Assembly (NCBI GenBank): GCA_029777755.1
Contig: JAKORQ010000064.1
Coordinates: 1-6,902, forward strand
Length of the DNA stretch: 6,902 bases
Source of the DNA: Planctomycetota bacterium
GTDB lineage: Bacteria; Planctomycetota; Phycisphaerae; Tepidisphaerales; Tepidisphaeraceae
Reading direction: 5' to 3'
This document shows, piece after piece, positions 6,891 through 6,902 of this stretch (position 1 is the stretch's first letter; each line of letters starts with the position of its first letter). A model generated the notes under the pieces. The model searched no databases and was not told where the DNA came from. It saw nothing but the letters and a program-made list of their open reading frames with translations. A program made the translations under genes and the position numbers.

Positions 6891-6902
6891 GACTGTCAGG
6901 AG

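Noticed and set aside
1..6902. CRISPR arrays, tRNA genes, insertion sequences, toxin-antitoxin or defence clusters.
   Set aside because: No regularly spaced repeats, tRNA-like cloverleaf, transposase motif, terminal inverted repeats or defence-type domains could be recognised on either strand.

Overview
The window looks like chromosomal sequence from a GC-rich, gene-dense bacterium, most likely a planctomycete and possibly of the Phycisphaerae type. The main reason is a tandem pair of prepilin-like proteins with the FTLVELLVVIGIIALL leader and a C-terminal 'LYADGHVESK' tail, an architecture greatly expanded in Planctomycetota and relatives. A small membrane-anchored protein of a kind I associate with planctomycetes supports this. 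The taxonomic call is inference from protein style, not from a marker alignment.

Layout. Positions 1-291 hold no convincing gene; a possible promoter and a leader hairpin lie there. Two paralogous prepilin-like genes follow on the + strand. The first (292-1207) is broken by a 2-base deletion at position 385, inside the membrane helix; the second (1333-2235) is intact. A long hairpin with a short T run (2251-2296) ends this unit. A GTG-started gene for a 155-residue single-pass membrane protein (2340-2807) comes next, closed by a strong intrinsic terminator (2836-2874). A gap of roughly 230 bp separates it from a complete topA (DNA topoisomerase I) on the - strand (5804-3108). A divergent intergenic region (5805-6149) leads to a + strand RraA/HMG-CHA-aldolase-like gene (6150-6890).

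The genes do not form an obvious pathway. The two prepilin-like genes are a local duplication and probably a surface or secretion-related unit. The small membrane protein is a separate or read-through unit. topA is housekeeping and independently transcribed. The RraA-like protein is a probable metal-dependent lyase or regulator with no metabolic neighbours visible here.

I looked for an undescribed system and did not find one. There are no CRISPR repeats, tRNA or rRNA genes, transposases or defence-type gene clusters. The points most worth following up are the isolated 2-base lesion in an otherwise well-preserved paralog, the non-canonical H-X11-DG spacing in both copies, and the substitution at the metal-site position of the RraA-like protein.
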